Assembly (NCBI RefSeq): GCF_044628455.1 | Contig: NZ_JBIYZW010000001.1 | Coordinates: 186,001-250,000 of the forward strand | From: Solirubrum sp044628455 | Lineage (GTDB): Bacteria; Bacteroidota; Bacteroidia; Cytophagales; Hymenobacteraceae | Length of the DNA: 64,000 nt | Direction: 5' to 3' | Part shown: one piece after another, positions 49,481-58,631 of the stretch | How positions within the stretch are numbered: the stretch's first letter is position 1 | Layout of the letters: each line of letters begins with the position of its first letter | Notes under the pieces: generated by a model | Told to the model about the DNA's origin: nothing | The model's database searches: none | The model's input: only the letters and a program-made list of their open reading frames with translations | Program-made: the position numbers and the translations under genes

Positions 49481-52400
49481 ATGAACACGAGCTTTACTTC
49501 AGTATCAACCCGCTGGCTGAGCCGCTGGCTGTTAAGTCTATTCGTGCTGCTGCCGCTGGTCGGGTGGGGGCAGCAAAGTATTACTGCTGTTAATACTGCG
49601 TACCAACAAGACTTCAACTCATTCGCGGGAACCTCTGCTTCCGTGCCTACTAACTGGTCCTATTCAGGTACTGACTATGCGCCCGGCGGTTATTACAACC
49701 GGGCAGCGGCATACGCCAATACCAATTCGACATACGGCTTGAGGGAGAGTTCTTCAAGCACTGATATAGCTTTCGGGGCCAAGTTGGGTACTAGTGAAGT
49801 TCCTACTCTGAGCTTTTCTCTTGTCAACAATACGGGTGGACCCATCACTGGCTTCACGGTGAGCTGGGACGTTGAGCAATATTCCCGGTCTTCGCGTCCG
49901 ACCCAAGTAGATTTCGATTACAATCTCAACGGAGGATCATTTGGCACTACGGGAGTAACCGGCACGACGAGCACCAGTGCAACAACTGGTTCCGACGCCA
50001 ATTTGCCGAGTATCTCTGTCACTCCGCGGAGCATCACGATATCTGGTATCACTCTTCCTGCAGGGCAAGGTGCGGTGATGCGCTTCACGTTTCGGGGTAA
50101 TGTGGGTACGGGTTCCAATGCTCACATCGGCATAGACAATTTCTCGCTTACAGCACTCGGTGCGGCTACTCCCGAAATCAACGTCAAGCAAGGCGCCACC
50201 AACCTGGCTTCGGGCGACACTTACACTTACCCGAACACGCTAATCAACACCACCCGTTCGGCCACTTTCACCATTGAAAACACCGGCTCGGGCGCTCTGA
50301 CCTTGACAGGCACGGCCCCAGATTTCGTTACGCTGAGCGGCACCAACGCCAGCGAGTTCAGCATCACGCAGCAGCCGGCTTCTGCGACCGTAGCGGCCTC
50401 GGGCACCACCACTTTCGTGGTGACGTTTGCGCCCACTACGGCCGGGGCCAAAACGGCCAAGCTCACCGTTGCCAACGACGACGCCAACGAGGGTACCTAC
50501 GAAATCAACCTGAGCGGCACCGCGCTGGCCTCGCTGCCCACGCCGGAAATCAACGTGGTGCAGGGCGCCACCGCCATTGCTTCGGGCGACACCTACTCGG
50601 GCTTTACCCCCACGGTGCTGGGCAGCAGCTCGACCACCACGTTCACCATTCAGAACACCAGCGCCACTGACCCGCTGACGCTGGGCAGCTTCAACTTTAG
50701 CGGCCCGTTTGCCCTCAGCGGTACGGCGCCCACCACCGTTGCTGCCAACAGCTCGGTAACCTTCGACGTGGTATTCACGCCCACGACGGCCAGCGCGGCA
50801 ACCGGCTCGGTGAGCATCGTCAACGACGACGCCAACGAGAATCCCTATCTGATCAACTTCTCGGCCCAGGGGCTGAATCCCACGCCCGTCATCACCGCCA
50901 TCAACCCCACCTCGCGGCTCGCGGGCGGCGCGGGCTTCTCCCTCGTTGTTACCGGCAGCAACTTCCTGTCTTCGTCGGTGGTGTACTTCAACGGCGTGGC
51001 CCTGACCACCACATTTAACTCGGCCACTCAGCTCACGGCCGCCGTGCCGGCCAGCGCCGTAGCCACGGCCGGCTCGTTCCCGGTAACGGTGGTTTCGCCC
51101 ACCCCGGGCGGCGGCACTTCCAACGCCATCAACTTTGAAGTGCTGCCCGGCCCGCTGGTTATTCAGGACTTTGAAGACACGCCGCCCGCCAACGTGTGGA
51201 GCTATACCGGCACCATTACCCGCCTGAGCGGCAACAGTGCCGTAGCAGACCGACCCAGCAACAGCCCGCTGTTCACCAGCGGCAGCAAAGCCTGGGGCGT
51301 GACCAACGGCGACGTTACGGTTACCTTCAGCAACCAGTCGCTGATTGGCTACCGCAATGCCTTTGTGACCTTCCGTCTGGCGGCCTGGTCGTTGGGTTCG
51401 GGCAGTAACGGCATGGATGCGGCCGATAATGTCAATGTCGAAGTCAGCCTCGACGGCGGCACTACTTGGCGAAGCACCTTGCAGGTGAATGGTAACGGTA
51501 ACGCCCACTGGGACTATACCGGTACCGGGTCGGCCGAAACCACCTACGACGGCGACGATACCCCCGCGGAGTTTGCAACACCCGGCGGCGGTCTGCGGGT
51601 CGACGGCATCAGCACCGTAAAAATCAACCTGCCCGCCACCGCCACGCAGGTGCGAGTGCGCATCACCATGCTGAACAACTCGGGTGGTGAGCGGTGGACC
51701 GTGGACGACGTAGCCCTGTACGGCATTCCGGCCCCGGCCCCGACCATTACCTCGTTTACGCCGAACCAGGGTCCCTACGGCACCACGGTTACGGTGACGG
51801 GTACCAACTTCGTGAGCGGCGCTACGGGCGTACTGTTCAATGGCACGCCGGCGACGGTAGTAAATGTGCTCAGCAGCACGCAGGTAGAAGCGCAGGTGCC
51901 CATCGGCGCCAGCACCGGTAAGGTGAGCGTGGTGGTAGGCGGTCAAACGGCTATCAGCGTCGATGACTTCACCGTCATCATTCCGCGCTACTACGCCAAG
52001 GCTACCGGTGCCCTGAACGATGCGGCCAGCTACGGCTCCAACCCCGACGGCAGCGGCCCGGCCCCGGCCAGCCTCGCCACCGCCGGCATCGAGCTGATTG
52101 TGGTGAACAACCTCGCGCCCACCATCTCGGCCAACCTGACCCTGGGCGCCGGCAGCAAGCTGATTGTGGGCAACGGAGTAGCGCCCGTGAACCTGACCAT
52201 CCCGGCCGCCTTCAACTTGGTGGGCACCGTGGATTTGACGGCTAACAGCACCCTAACCGTGCTCGACCTGACCCCGACCTACACCCTGGGCACGGTAGAC
52301 CCGGCAAGCACCGTTGACTTTGCCCAGGCCGGCAACTTCACCGTGCCGGTTCTGGCCGGCCCCGGCTACGGCAACCTCAAGCTCACCAACGGCCAGAAGC

Positions 52401-54352
52401 GCTTTGCCGACGGCGTGTACGTGGTGCGCGGCAACCTCACGGTAGAAAACGTAACCGGCTACAACGGCTCCGACGACAGCCCCTTCACCACCGTGGAGCT
52501 GGGCGGCAACTACACCCTGCTGGGCACCGTGACTTACCCCCCGAACACCGCCAACGCCACCAACGGCAGCCGCTTCACTCTGAACCTGGTGAACCCGACG
52601 ACCCCGCAGGTGCTCAGCGGCAACGGCAAGCCCATTGAGCTGTTCCGCCTGAACGTGCTGGCTGGCACGGCCACGCCGGTGCTTAACACCGTGGGCGGCA
52701 GCAGCCATTTGTTTATTGGCAACAGCGGTAACGGCACCCTGAACCTGGCAGCCGGCACCCTGCTCGACCTGAACGGCAACAACCTCACGATTCGCGCCAA
52801 CGGTACCTTGGGGCCGCAGGCCGCTAGTGGCCAGCTCACCGGCACGGCCAGCAGCGCCATCTTTATTGATAAGACTGGCAGCAACGCGGCCGGCTCGCTG
52901 CGCATCGCCCCCGGTCAGAAGCTGGGCCGCCTGCTGGTGAACATTCCCAACGGCTCGGGGGAGCTGACGCTGGCCAACAGCACTGAAATCGACTCGCTGG
53001 ATCTGACTTCGGGCTTCCTCATCATCGGCGCCAATAACACCCTCACGCTGAACGGCCCGGTAACCGCCGGTGCGGCCGCCGATGCCCAGTTCGTGGGCTC
53101 GGCTACCAGCAGCCTCACCTTCGGCGGCACCGATAGCATTGCCCAAATCAACTTCAGCACGATTGCGGCCGAGCGCCAGCTGCTGAACCTTACCCTGAAC
53201 CGGGCTGCCGGGGGTAGTGCCGTGCCGCTGGGCAACTCGCTGCCCGTGGCCAACCTGGTGCTGACCAACGGCGTAGTGCAGCTCAGCAACACCACTCACC
53301 GCCTCACGGCTACCACTGTAACGGGCGGCAACGCTACCAGCTACGTCAACGGCAACTTGGTGCGCCCCGTGGCCTTTGCCACCACCGACCCGCTGCCGGT
53401 ATTCTTCCCGGTGGGTACCGCCGCCGCTTACCGCCCGCTCACTTTCACGGTAGTGCCCGATGCCGCCGGCACGGCCAGCTACCGCGCCCGGGCCGTAGCC
53501 GGTGACGCCCCGGCCTGGCCGCTGCCCGCCGACATTGCCAACGTGTCGCGCATCAGCTACCACGAAGTAGAGCGCGTGGCCGGTACGCTGGCCGCCGTGG
53601 CGGGCAGCACCGTTACGCTGCCCTTCGGCTCGGGCGACGGGGTGAACGACCTGCCCAACCTGCGCGTGGTGCAGAACGACACCGACGCGGCCAGCTACGT
53701 GAACCTGGGCGGTACGCCCGCCGGTACGCCCGCCAACGGCTCTATCACGGCTGCCATCAGCGCCGCCAACTTCCGCCAGGACCAGTTCAACGTGTTTGCT
53801 CTGGCCAACGCCGAGGACGGCGACAACCCGCTGCCGGTGGTGCTGACCTCGTTCTCGGCCACCCAGCAGGGCCCCGCTGCCCAACTGCGCTGGACCACGT
53901 CGTCGGAAAAGAACAGCGCCTACTTTGAGGTGCTGCGCAGCACCAACGGCCGCGAGTTCACTACCGTGGGCCGCGTGGAAGCCGCTGGCAACAGCGCCGC
54001 TCCGCGCAGCTACTCCCTGCTCGACGCGCAGCTGCCCGCCGCCGCTACGCTCTACTACCGCCTGCGCCAGGTAGATGCCGACGGCACCGCCGCGCTGTCG
54101 GCCGTAGTGATGCTGAAGCCCGCCAGCTGCCTCGCCGTAGCCCTGTACCCCAACCCGGCAGCCGAGCGCCTGACGCTGGAAACGGCGGCCCCGGTGCAGT
54201 GGCAGGTGCGCAACGGCCTGGGCCAAACCCTGCTGCGCGGCACGGCCTCGGGCCTGACCACGGTAGACGTGAGCAGCCTGCCGGCCGGGGTGTATCACCT
54301 CGAAGCCCGCTCGGGCCAGCAGCGTACCGTGCAGAAGTTTGTGAAGCGCTGA
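49481..54352 (+). CDS. Giant T9SS-secreted protein with Ig-like and IPT/TIG domains
   Basis: A 1623-residue protein with a signal peptide (LLSLFVLLPLVGWGQ). An N-terminal jelly-roll-like module follows (to ~225), then two choice-of-anchor D-type repeats (PEINVKQGATNLASGDTY and PEINVVQGATAIASGDTY, about 230-465), an IPT/TIG domain (VITAINPTSRLAGGAGF, ~470-560), a carbohydrate-binding-like domain (~560-745) and a second IPT (TITSFTPNQGPYGTTVTV). A long beta-helix-like region (~840-1300) leads to the ELRWTTSSEKNSAYFEVLR block and a type A sorting domain (VALYPNPAAERLTLE, HLEARSGQQRTVQKFVKR). It is a probable surface adhesin or carbohydrate binder. The first ~230 codons are less GC-rich than the rest, suggesting a mosaic origin. 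Confidence 0.9.
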   Translation: MNTSFTSVSTRWLSRWLLSLFVLLPLVGWGQQSITAVNTAYQQDFNSFAGTSASVPTNWSYSGTDYAPGGYYNRAAAYANTNSTYGLRESSSSTDIAFGAKLGTSEVPTLSFSLVNNTGGPITGFTVSWDVEQYSRSSRPTQVDFDYNLNGGSFGTTGVTGTTSTSATTGSDANLPSISVTPRSITISGITLPAGQGAVMRFTFRGNVGTGSNAHIGIDNFSLTALGAATPEINVKQGATNLASGDTYTYPNTLINTTRSATFTIENTGSGALTLTGTAPDFVTLSGTNASEFSITQQPASATVAASGTTTFVVTFAPTTAGAKTAKLTVANDDANEGTYEINLSGTALASLPTPEINVVQGATAIASGDTYSGFTPTVLGSSSTTTFTIQNTSATDPLTLGSFNFSGPFALSGTAPTTVAANSSVTFDVVFTPTTASAATGSVSIVNDDANENPYLINFSAQGLNPTPVITAINPTSRLAGGAGFSLVVTGSNFLSSSVVYFNGVALTTTFNSATQLTAAVPASAVATAGSFPVTVVSPTPGGGTSNAINFEVLPGPLVIQDFEDTPPANVWSYTGTITRLSGNSAVADRPSNSPLFTSGSKAWGVTNGDVTVTFSNQSLIGYRNAFVTFRLAAWSLGSGSNGMDAADNVNVEVSLDGGTTWRSTLQVNGNGNAHWDYTGTGSAETTYDGDDTPAEFATPGGGLRVDGISTVKINLPATATQVRVRITMLNNSGGERWTVDDVALYGIPAPAPTITSFTPNQGPYGTTVTVTGTNFVSGATGVLFNGTPATVVNVLSSTQVEAQVPIGASTGKVSVVVGGQTAISVDDFTVIIPRYYAKATGALNDAASYGSNPDGSGPAPASLATAGIELIVVNNLAPTISANLTLGAGSKLIVGNGVAPVNLTIPAAFNLVGTVDLTANSTLTVLDLTPTYTLGTVDPASTVDFAQAGNFTVPVLAGPGYGNLKLTNGQKRFADGVYVVRGNLTVENVTGYNGSDDSPFTTVELGGNYTLLGTVTYPPNTANATNGSRFTLNLVNPTTPQVLSGNGKPIELFRLNVLAGTATPVLNTVGGSSHLFIGNSGNGTLNLAAGTLLDLNGNNLTIRANGTLGPQAASGQLTGTASSAIFIDKTGSNAAGSLRIAPGQKLGRLLVNIPNGSGELTLANSTEIDSLDLTSGFLIIGANNTLTLNGPVTAGAAADAQFVGSATSSLTFGGTDSIAQINFSTIAAERQLLNLTLNRAAGGSAVPLGNSLPVANLVLTNGVVQLSNTTHRLTATTVTGGNATSYVNGNLVRPVAFATTDPLPVFFPVGTAAAYRPLTFTVVPDAAGTASYRARAVAGDAPAWPLPADIANVSRISYHEVERVAGTLAAVAGSTVTLPFGSGDGVNDLPNLRVVQNDTDAASYVNLGGTPAGTPANGSITAAISAANFRQDQFNVFALANAEDGDNPLPVVLTSFSATQQGPAAQLRWTTSSEKNSAYFEVLRSTNGREFTTVGRVEAAGNSAAPRSYSLLDAQLPAAATLYYRLRQVDADGTAALSAVVMLKPASCLAVALYPNPAAERLTLETAAPVQWQVRNGLGQTLLRGTASGLTTVDVSSLPAGVYHLEARSGQQRTVQKFVKR

Positions 54353-54375
54353 GTTGCTTTCAGGCTAAGTTATCG

Positions 54376-54407
54376 AAAGGCCCCTGCGAATAGCAGGGGC
54401 CTTTTTT
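54376..54407 (+). terminator. Terminator of the 1623-residue T9SS gene
   Basis: AAAGGCCCCTGC and its complement pair around GAATA, followed by TTTTTT. Confidence 0.85.
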
Positions 54408-54517
54408 GTGATGATTATGCTTGAGCTTGAAGAACTTAGTTGACTTTTGAGTTATATTTTTTGGTAAATAAGTGATACATTAAAGTGTTGTATGTCCATT
54501 CCTAAACTGCCTGGTTT

Positions 54518-55726
54518 ATGAAACATTTGCTGACTTCCGTTTTTCAGTTACTTGGTCTGAGCGCCGTTTGTGCTCTGTGCCCACTAGCGGTAAATGGCCA
54601 ATCGACTACCTACCAGGATTTCGACCGGGAGGTGTCGACCCCGCAGTACAACTACATTAGCACGGGCACGGGCAACCTGGTCTTCAGCAATACCTACGGC
54701 GTGACTGGAGCAGGCGCGGGGGTCAGCAACGGCACTCGCACGCTCACCTTTCACAACCGCACCTTTACCATGCCGGCCGCCGGTGGCCAGCTCCGGCTGC
54801 GGGTGTCAGCTCAGGGGGCCTCTGGGGGCGAGGGATTGGAAAACACCGATTACATGCTGGTGCGGGTGAGCGTAAACGGCGGTTCGAGCTTTTCCAGTGA
54901 GCTGCGCATCATCGGGTACGGCGATGGTAGCGGCAACCGTAACGTGCGTGACGCCCTGTGGAGCCACCAAACCGGGGCCGCCGCTACCGTAACCATGAAC
55001 TACGACGGCAACAATACCCCATTGGTAGCGGGGCCGGCGGGCGGCGGGGCCGCCAGCCGCCTGGATGGGCCCAGTAACATTATTATCAACCTGCCGAGTG
55101 GTACTACGCAGGCGGCCTTGCAGCTGGAAATGTCTACCAATAGCGTAGGAGAAATCTGGGCGGTCGACAACATTACCTTATCGGCCAATGCCCCGGGGCA
55201 GCTGCCGGTGGAGTTGACTTCCTTCACGGCCGCCCGCCACGGCCAGCAGGTGCGCCTGGCCTGGGCCACAGCCTCCGAGCAAAACAGTGCCCGCTTCGAG
55301 GTACAGCGTAGCCTTGATGGCAAGGACTTCAATCAGGTAGGCCTCCTGGAAGCTGCCGGCAATAGCGCCCAGCCCCGTCATTACGCCTTTACCGACGAGG
55401 CCGCTCCCGCCTCAGCCCTCTACTACCGCCTGCGCCAGGTCGACTTCGATGGTACCGCCACGCTCACGCGCATTGTGGCCGTGGCCCGCACCGGCCATCT
55501 CATGGCCGAGCTATACCCCAACCCCGTGCGCGAGCGCCTGTACCTGCAGGCCGGCTCCGGTGCTCTGCCGTGGAGAGTCTTGGCGCCCAGCGGCAAGGTG
55601 CTGCTGCAGGGCACAGCCTCGGGCGACGACGTAATAGACGTGCAGCAACTGGCAGCGGGCACCTATATTCTGGAGCTACGCCGCGGCCGTCAGCGCGAAG
55701 TACACCGCTTCGTGCATCTGCCTTAG
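54518..55726 (+). CDS. T9SS-secreted protein, 402 residues
   Basis: A signal peptide (LLGLSAVCALCPLAVNGQ) is followed by one beta-sandwich domain (about 30-225) with TYQDFDREVSTPQYNYIS and LRIIGYGDGSGNRNVRDALW, similar in style to the jelly-roll in the larger neighbour. The second half is the shared cassette: ELTSFTAARHGQQVRLAWATA, FEVQRSLDGKDF, YYRLRQVDFDGTATL, then a sorting domain (ELYPNPVRERLYLQ to LRRGRQREVHRFVHLP). The cassette is closely related to that of the next gene. It is predicted to be exported by T9SS; the ligand is unknown. Confidence 0.85.
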   Translation: MKHLLTSVFQLLGLSAVCALCPLAVNGQSTTYQDFDREVSTPQYNYISTGTGNLVFSNTYGVTGAGAGVSNGTRTLTFHNRTFTMPAAGGQLRLRVSAQGASGGEGLENTDYMLVRVSVNGGSSFSSELRIIGYGDGSGNRNVRDALWSHQTGAAATVTMNYDGNNTPLVAGPAGGGAASRLDGPSNIIINLPSGTTQAALQLEMSTNSVGEIWAVDNITLSANAPGQLPVELTSFTAARHGQQVRLAWATASEQNSARFEVQRSLDGKDFNQVGLLEAAGNSAQPRHYAFTDEAAPASALYYRLRQVDFDGTATLTRIVAVARTGHLMAELYPNPVRERLYLQAGSGALPWRVLAPSGKVLLQGTASGDDVIDVQQLAAGTYILELRRGRQREVHRFVHLP

Positions 55727-55748
55727 ATGCTTTGGTAACAGACAAGAC

Positions 55749-55777
55749 AGGCCCTTGCTACGGCAAGGGCCTTTTGT
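55749..55777 (+). terminator. Terminator of the 402-residue T9SS gene
   Basis: AGGCCCTTGC and GCAAGGGCCT pair around TACG, followed by TTTGTTTTT. The stem is almost the same as the one at 58475. Confidence 0.8.
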
Positions 55778-55899
55778 TTTTGCCCTGACTCGAGAGGCCT
55801 TCAAAAGCCTCATTATTTGTGCTTAATTAATAATAAATTGACTAATGCAATTATCTTTAAACGTCTCGCTCATCCACACACCCTACATGCCTACTTGCT

Positions 55900-58449
55900 A
55901 TGAAGGTCCCCCTCTACCTTTTGTACCGGGTTAGTTCCCCAGTGGCGCTGGTGCTGCGCCTGCTGTTAGTGTTGCTGCCTACTGTGAGCCTGGCCGCCCC
56001 CGAGCCCACTGCCCAACCCACCGTCACGGTCACGCCGGTCAGCGGAACCAGCTCCGCCACACCTTCTGTGCTCATCAGCGTGAGCGGGGGCAATGGCGCC
56101 AACCGGCTGGTGACCATCCGCACCGGCGGCTCGACTATCAACCCCACCGACGGCACCGTCTACGGAACTACTACCACGTTTGGAAGCGGCCCCACCACCG
56201 GAGCGGGCAACTACGTGGTGCTGGCGGGCACGGCTACCTCGGTTACCGTAACGGGCCTCACGGCCGGCAGCACCTACGTAGTATCAACCTACGCCTACAA
56301 CCAGGACGGCAGCGCGCCCGTCACCAATTACCTGACTGCGGCCCCGGGTACAGCTAGCTTCCGGGCGTTTACCACTTATACCTGGGTAGGGGCCGCGGGG
56401 GCCAACTGGGGAACCGCCGGCAGCTGGAGCCCCAGCCGCACCAGCCCGCAGACCAACGACGTGTTGGTGTTCGACGGCGGGACGCCCAGCCCGGTGTTGA
56501 ACGTCAACGACGCGGTGGCGCAGATCAGTCTCATCAACAACGCAGACGCGACCTTTTCCTTTCCCGTAGGACAAAACCAAACCATTACCCGCACCATCAG
56601 CCTGGCCGGCGCCAGCGGCGACGATTTCAGCATCGCCCCTGGCTCGCGGCTGACGGTGCAGAGCACCCTGGGCAACAACGCTGATGGTAACCTGATTCTG
56701 GCCCTGGCAACCGGTGCCACGGCGAGCCTTGCCGGCGAAGTGCGGTTTACCGCCAGCGGGGGCAACCCGCAGTCGGTAGTGAACCACCGGTTTACCGGTG
56801 ATGCCGGCTCGGTTGCATTTGCCACCAACGGTTCGCTGGTTACCGATGGCAAGTACACGGGCAGCCCCTTCGGGGCCACGGCCGGCATGGCCACCTTTCA
56901 AGCGGGTTCCAGCTTCAATCAGCAAGCCGGCACCGACCCCTACGGCCCGGCTCTGTTTCAGGCCGGCAGCAGCTACACCTTCGGCGGCGGCACCTTTGCG
57001 GGGGCCAATGCGGGCGGCACGGCAACCCTGACGGCCGACCGCACCTACGGCAGCCTGACCTTCGCCAGCGGCATCACCGTGGCTGGCGCCACCCGTAGCC
57101 TGAGTCTCTATAACAACCTCGCGGTGGGCACGGGCGCCACCGTTGCCCTTAACCAAAGTCGGCTGCAGTTCATCGGCAGCGGGGCGCAAAGCGTCAGCTC
57201 GGCCGGCACGCTCACGCTGGGTACCGGCCTGGTGATGGAAATAGCCAATACCAGCCCGGCCGGCGTTACGCTCAATACCCCGCTTACCCTGCGCAACGGC
57301 CTGGCCCTGACCAGCGGCCGGCTGAACACCGCCACCGGCCTGCTGACGCTGCTGACCACCACTACCGTTTCGACGCCGATACCCGGGGGCATCACCAACG
57401 TCAACAACACCTCCTTCGTGAACGGGCCAATGGCCCGCGTTACGCCCACCAGCAGCGGTGCCATTGCCGTCAACGAAAGCAACGGCACCGGCCTGTTTTT
57501 TCCCATCGGCGCGGGCACCCTGTACCGGCCGGTTGCCCTCAGCCTCACCCAAACCACCGCTACGGCCACTACCTACCAGGCCCAGGTGCAGCGGGCCGTG
57601 CCGCCCCAGCTGCCGGTATCGGGCGATGTGCAGCGCGTCTCGCACGTGCGCTTCTACACGCTTGGCACCAACGGGGCCTCGGCCTTCAGCAACGGCAGCG
57701 TGAAGCTTTATTTCGGGCTCGACGACGAGGTCGACGACGCGGCCAAGCTGCGCGTGGCTAAAAGCCAGGGCAGCACCTGGGCCAGCCTGGGTGGCACGGC
57801 CACGCCGGCCCAGAGCGGCACCACCGCCTTCGTGGGCACCATCACCTCCACCAGCCCCTTCACCACGCTGGGCAACTTTCTGCTGGCCAGCACGGCGGCC
57901 CTGGGCACCGCGGGAAATAATCCGCTGCCGGTGGTGCTCAGCTCCTTCACGGCCGCCCGCCACGGCCAGCAGGTGCGCCTGGCCTGGGCCACGGCCAGCG
58001 AAAAGAACAGTGCCCGCTTTGAAGTGCAGCGCAGCCTCAACGGCAAAGATTTCAACCCGGTAGGCGTGCTCGAAGCGGCCGGCACCAGCGCCCAGCCCCG
58101 CCACTATGCCTTTGCCGACGAAGCAGCTCCCGCCTCGGCGGCTTACTACCGCCTGCGGCAACTTGACCTCGACGGCACGGCTACCCTCTCGCGGGTGGTA
58201 GCCATTCCCCAAACCGGCCACCTCATGGCTGAGCTGTTTCCCAACCCGGTCTACGACAAGCTGCACCTGCAGGCCGGAGCCAGTGCCCTGCCCTGGCGCG
58301 TGCTGGGGGCCGATGGCAAAGTGCTGCTGCAAGGCACGGCCGCGGGCGAGGCCATCATCGACGTGAGCCGCCTCAAGGTGGGTACTTACACCCTGGAACT
58401 GCGCCGCGGCGGTCAGCGCGAAACGCACCGTTTCGTGCATTTGCAGTAG
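55900..58449 (+). CDS. T9SS-secreted beta-helix-like protein, 849 residues
   Basis: After a signal peptide comes an FN3-like opening (PTVTVTPVSGTSSATPSVLIS, TVTGLTAGSTYVVSTYAYNQD), then WVGAAGANWGTAGSWSPSR, which begins a long repetitive beta-helix-like region (about 160-560), a FFPIGAGTLYRPVALSL module and the shared C-terminal cassette (SSFTAARHGQQVRLAWATA, YYRLRQLDLDGTATLSRV, ELFPNPVYDKLHLQ). The cassette is about four-fifths identical to that of the upstream 402-residue protein, while the passenger parts differ. The architecture matches the next gene, so the two are paralogues. Predicted surface-exposed or released by T9SS. Confidence 0.88.
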   Translation: MKVPLYLLYRVSSPVALVLRLLLVLLPTVSLAAPEPTAQPTVTVTPVSGTSSATPSVLISVSGGNGANRLVTIRTGGSTINPTDGTVYGTTTTFGSGPTTGAGNYVVLAGTATSVTVTGLTAGSTYVVSTYAYNQDGSAPVTNYLTAAPGTASFRAFTTYTWVGAAGANWGTAGSWSPSRTSPQTNDVLVFDGGTPSPVLNVNDAVAQISLINNADATFSFPVGQNQTITRTISLAGASGDDFSIAPGSRLTVQSTLGNNADGNLILALATGATASLAGEVRFTASGGNPQSVVNHRFTGDAGSVAFATNGSLVTDGKYTGSPFGATAGMATFQAGSSFNQQAGTDPYGPALFQAGSSYTFGGGTFAGANAGGTATLTADRTYGSLTFASGITVAGATRSLSLYNNLAVGTGATVALNQSRLQFIGSGAQSVSSAGTLTLGTGLVMEIANTSPAGVTLNTPLTLRNGLALTSGRLNTATGLLTLLTTTTVSTPIPGGITNVNNTSFVNGPMARVTPTSSGAIAVNESNGTGLFFPIGAGTLYRPVALSLTQTTATATTYQAQVQRAVPPQLPVSGDVQRVSHVRFYTLGTNGASAFSNGSVKLYFGLDDEVDDAAKLRVAKSQGSTWASLGGTATPAQSGTTAFVGTITSTSPFTTLGNFLLASTAALGTAGNNPLPVVLSSFTAARHGQQVRLAWATASEKNSARFEVQRSLNGKDFNPVGVLEAAGTSAQPRHYAFADEAAPASAAYYRLRQLDLDGTATLSRVVAIPQTGHLMAELFPNPVYDKLHLQAGASALPWRVLGADGKVLLQGTAAGEAIIDVSRLKVGTYTLELRRGGQRETHRFVHLQ

Positions 58450-58474
58450 GGTAAATTGCATTAGTTGGAATGGA

Positions 58475-58507
58475 ATACAAGGCCCTTGCAGCGCAAGGGC
58501 CTTGTAT
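58475..58507 (+). terminator. Terminator of the 849-residue T9SS gene
   Basis: ATACAAGGCCCTTGC and its exact complement pair around AGC (15 bp). Confidence 0.8.
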
Positions 58508-58586
58508 TTGAGGCTATTATTGGGATTCTGGCAATGTATGGAACAGCATAGATTGAATTTTATATAGAAATGCGCCGCCCCCGATC

Positions 58587-58594
58587 TACTTTTG
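58587..58594 (+). promoter_or_regulatory. -7 promoter box TACTTTTG of the 893-residue T9SS gene
   Basis: Exact TAnnTTTG match 37 bases before ATG 58632. No TTG at the expected upstream spacing. Confidence 0.5.
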
Positions 58595-58631
58595 CAAACG
58601 AACCAAGACTGGACCTGAAGCTGATTGGTGT

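Noticed and set aside
50240..51946. A 568-codon minus-strand frame inside the 1623-residue T9SS gene
   Set aside because: Antisense shadow, with His/Gly/Arg-rich nonsense composition and no promoter box.
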